A program made the position numbers and the translations under genes. Positions 14,039 through 14,765 of a DNA stretch of 14,765 bases are shown here, in pieces; position 1 is the first letter of the stretch; the number at the start of each line of letters is the position of its first letter. Origin of the DNA: JAFALX01 sp050734185 (GTDB lineage: Bacteria; Chloroflexota; Dormibacteria; Aeolococcales; Aeolococcaceae); the NCBI GenBank assembly GCA_050734185.1, contig JBOHUE010000020.1, positions 1 through 14,765 of the forward strand, written 5' to 3'. The notes under the pieces are model-generated. The model made no database searches and was not told the origin of the DNA. It saw only the letters and a list, made by a program, of their open reading frames with translations.

Positions 14039-14508
14039 CTGTTCAGGATTTTCTGGAACGTGGGCGCGAGACCGTCGAAGTGCGATCGCGGCAACGCCTG
14101 AAAAACGATCGTGTGCAACCGGTTTCCCTGGAACAGGAACACGTGCACGTGCGCACCGATTCCCAACTTGGGGTCCTGGAACGTGTACGTCTCCTGCCAG
14201 CCGGCGAGGCCGCCCACCGACACCTGCTGCGAGCTGATCACGTTGATCGGCTGACCGGCGAGCAGCTGATCGACGACCTGCTTCATCGCCTGTGTGTCGG
14301 TTTGCTGAAACGTGACCGGCAGGTTCGAGATGACCCGTACCTCAGCGAAGTCGGACGCACTCGAGCCCACCAGGAAGTCGATGCCCGGGTCGCTGGGTTG
14401 GTAGACGTTCCATGCATCGGGGTAGTCGATGATGAAACCGTGCACGCCGTCGGTGTGCTGGCGGTAGACACCACCGGACGGCGTCGGCGACTTCCCCATC
14501 AAGCACAA
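13978..14508 (-). CDS. putative secreted PsbP/DUF1795-like domain protein, N-terminus probably lost
   Basis: The recognisable domain runs from GVYRQHTDGVHGFIIDYPDA to TFQKILNSYRALP. It has strands and a helix pattern like PsbP/Mog1-type folds (DYPDAWNVYQPSD, AEVRVISNLPVTF, GWQETYTFQDP, LHTIVFQALPRSHF, final helix FQKILNSY). The tail is Pro/Ser-rich (PVPSPSPGAATPTPS). Such proteins are normally exported, but no signal peptide or lipobox exists: residues 1-8 (MCLMGKSP) are antisense to the YfhO-like gene fragment. The true N-terminus is probably missing at the junction near 14480, so ATG 14508 is only the first available start. It overlaps the convergent metallopeptidase gene by 61 bases at the 3' ends. 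The domain assignment is tentative. Confidence 0.6.
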   Translation of the reverse strand: MCLMGKSPTPSGGVYRQHTDGVHGFIIDYPDAWNVYQPSDPGIDFLVGSSASDFAEVRVISNLPVTFQQTDTQAMKQVVDQLLAGQPINVISSQQVSVGGLAGWQETYTFQDPKLGIGAHVHVFLFQGNRLHTIVFQALPRSHFDGLAPTFQKILNSYRALPVPSPSPGAATPTPS

Positions 14509-14765
14509 GAATCTGCTCGACCTGCTCGGCGTCCGCTACCTCGTGCAGCCGAGCGCGCGCCCTCCGGAACAGCTGAATGAATGGCGAGCCGTGCGCGAGG
14601 ACCCGCGCCCCCAAGCCTTCGACTTCATCGCGGGCGGCCTGCGCGAGATGCCGCCATACACCGTTTGGGAGAACCAGACGGTCCTGCCCCGCGCCTTCGT
14701 CGTCTTCCGCGCCGCGCCCTTGCCCGAGCGCGACGACGTGCTGACCCGACTGATCGCCACGGATT
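14468..14765 (+). pseudogene. YfhO-family membrane protein fragment, both ends missing
   Basis: An open frame runs from just after TAG 14465 to the window edge (99 codons). It contains GDFPIKHKNLLDLLGVRYLV, then WRAVREDP, then YTVWENQTVLPRAFVVFRAA. This combination (DLLGVRYLV followed by a W-x-V-x-E-D stretch and VWENQTVLPRAFVV) is typical of the soluble part near the middle or C-terminal half of large bacterial YfhO-like membrane glycosyltransferase-related proteins. Hundreds of N-terminal residues are missing and no start codon or ribosome-binding site precedes the homologous part. The sequence to the left belongs to another gene on the other strand, so this is a truncated gene or an assembly join. 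Its 3' end continues beyond the window. Confidence 0.7.

Noticed and set aside
14043..14057. Match TCAGGATTTTCTGGA to the IS left end
   Set aside because: Here it encodes the FQKILN part of a well-formed helix in the minus-strand protein; no second IS end or transposase is nearby.

Overview
The window is GC-rich DNA, probably from an Actinomycetota bacterium, perhaps Thermoleophilia. The reasons are strongly G/C third positions, a tRNA-Leu gene without encoded CCA, and an AAA/LAL-type regulator whose C-terminal module (DSKGMRILAQL, INVTRAVKAA) I associate with that group. The class-level placement is a guess. No rRNA, CRISPR array or replication origin was seen.

Layout. 1-985 (minus): a small zinc-ribbon/B-box-like membrane protein, then a 5'-intact but window-truncated PLP-dependent 8-amino-7-oxononanoate synthase-type enzyme. 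1237-1686 (minus) and 1794-2324 (plus) are a divergent pair: a GTGRFAGATG-type beta-barrel-like protein and a lipoprotein. 2377-5773 (minus) is a very large ATPase regulator (about 1131 aa if a one-base frameshift near 3010 is bridged). It is divergent from a tiny secreted or membrane protein (5978-6241) that ends in two identical 12-residue motifs. A perfect palindrome lies in their shared promoter region and a strong hairpin follows the small gene.

6304-11225 looks like a scarred insertion region. It opens with the 3' half of a tRNA-Ser gene and ends at an intact tRNA-Leu gene. Paired GTGTCA repeats, one helical turn apart, lie just inside both ends. Inside are a pentapeptide-repeat-like putative immunity gene, a small putative RHS C-terminal toxin domain one base out of frame with its carrier, a truncated RHS/YD-repeat gene, and a complete IS (9752-11125) whose insertion coincides with loss of the RHS 5' part.

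11226-14038 is ordinary chromosome: tRNA-Leu(UAA) directly behind prephenate dehydrogenase (minus), a divergent zinc-independent MDR oxidoreductase, and an HExxH putative metallopeptidase. At 13978-14765 a secreted-type domain protein (minus) and a YfhO-like membrane protein (plus) meet head to head at about 14480. Both lack their N-terminal parts, which suggests a rearrangement or an assembly join.

Two parts look most like systems. One is the divergent repeat-peptide/TPR-like ATPase pair with a palindromic operator candidate. The other is the RHS-toxin/immunity module. Both functional readings are inference from sequence and gene order.
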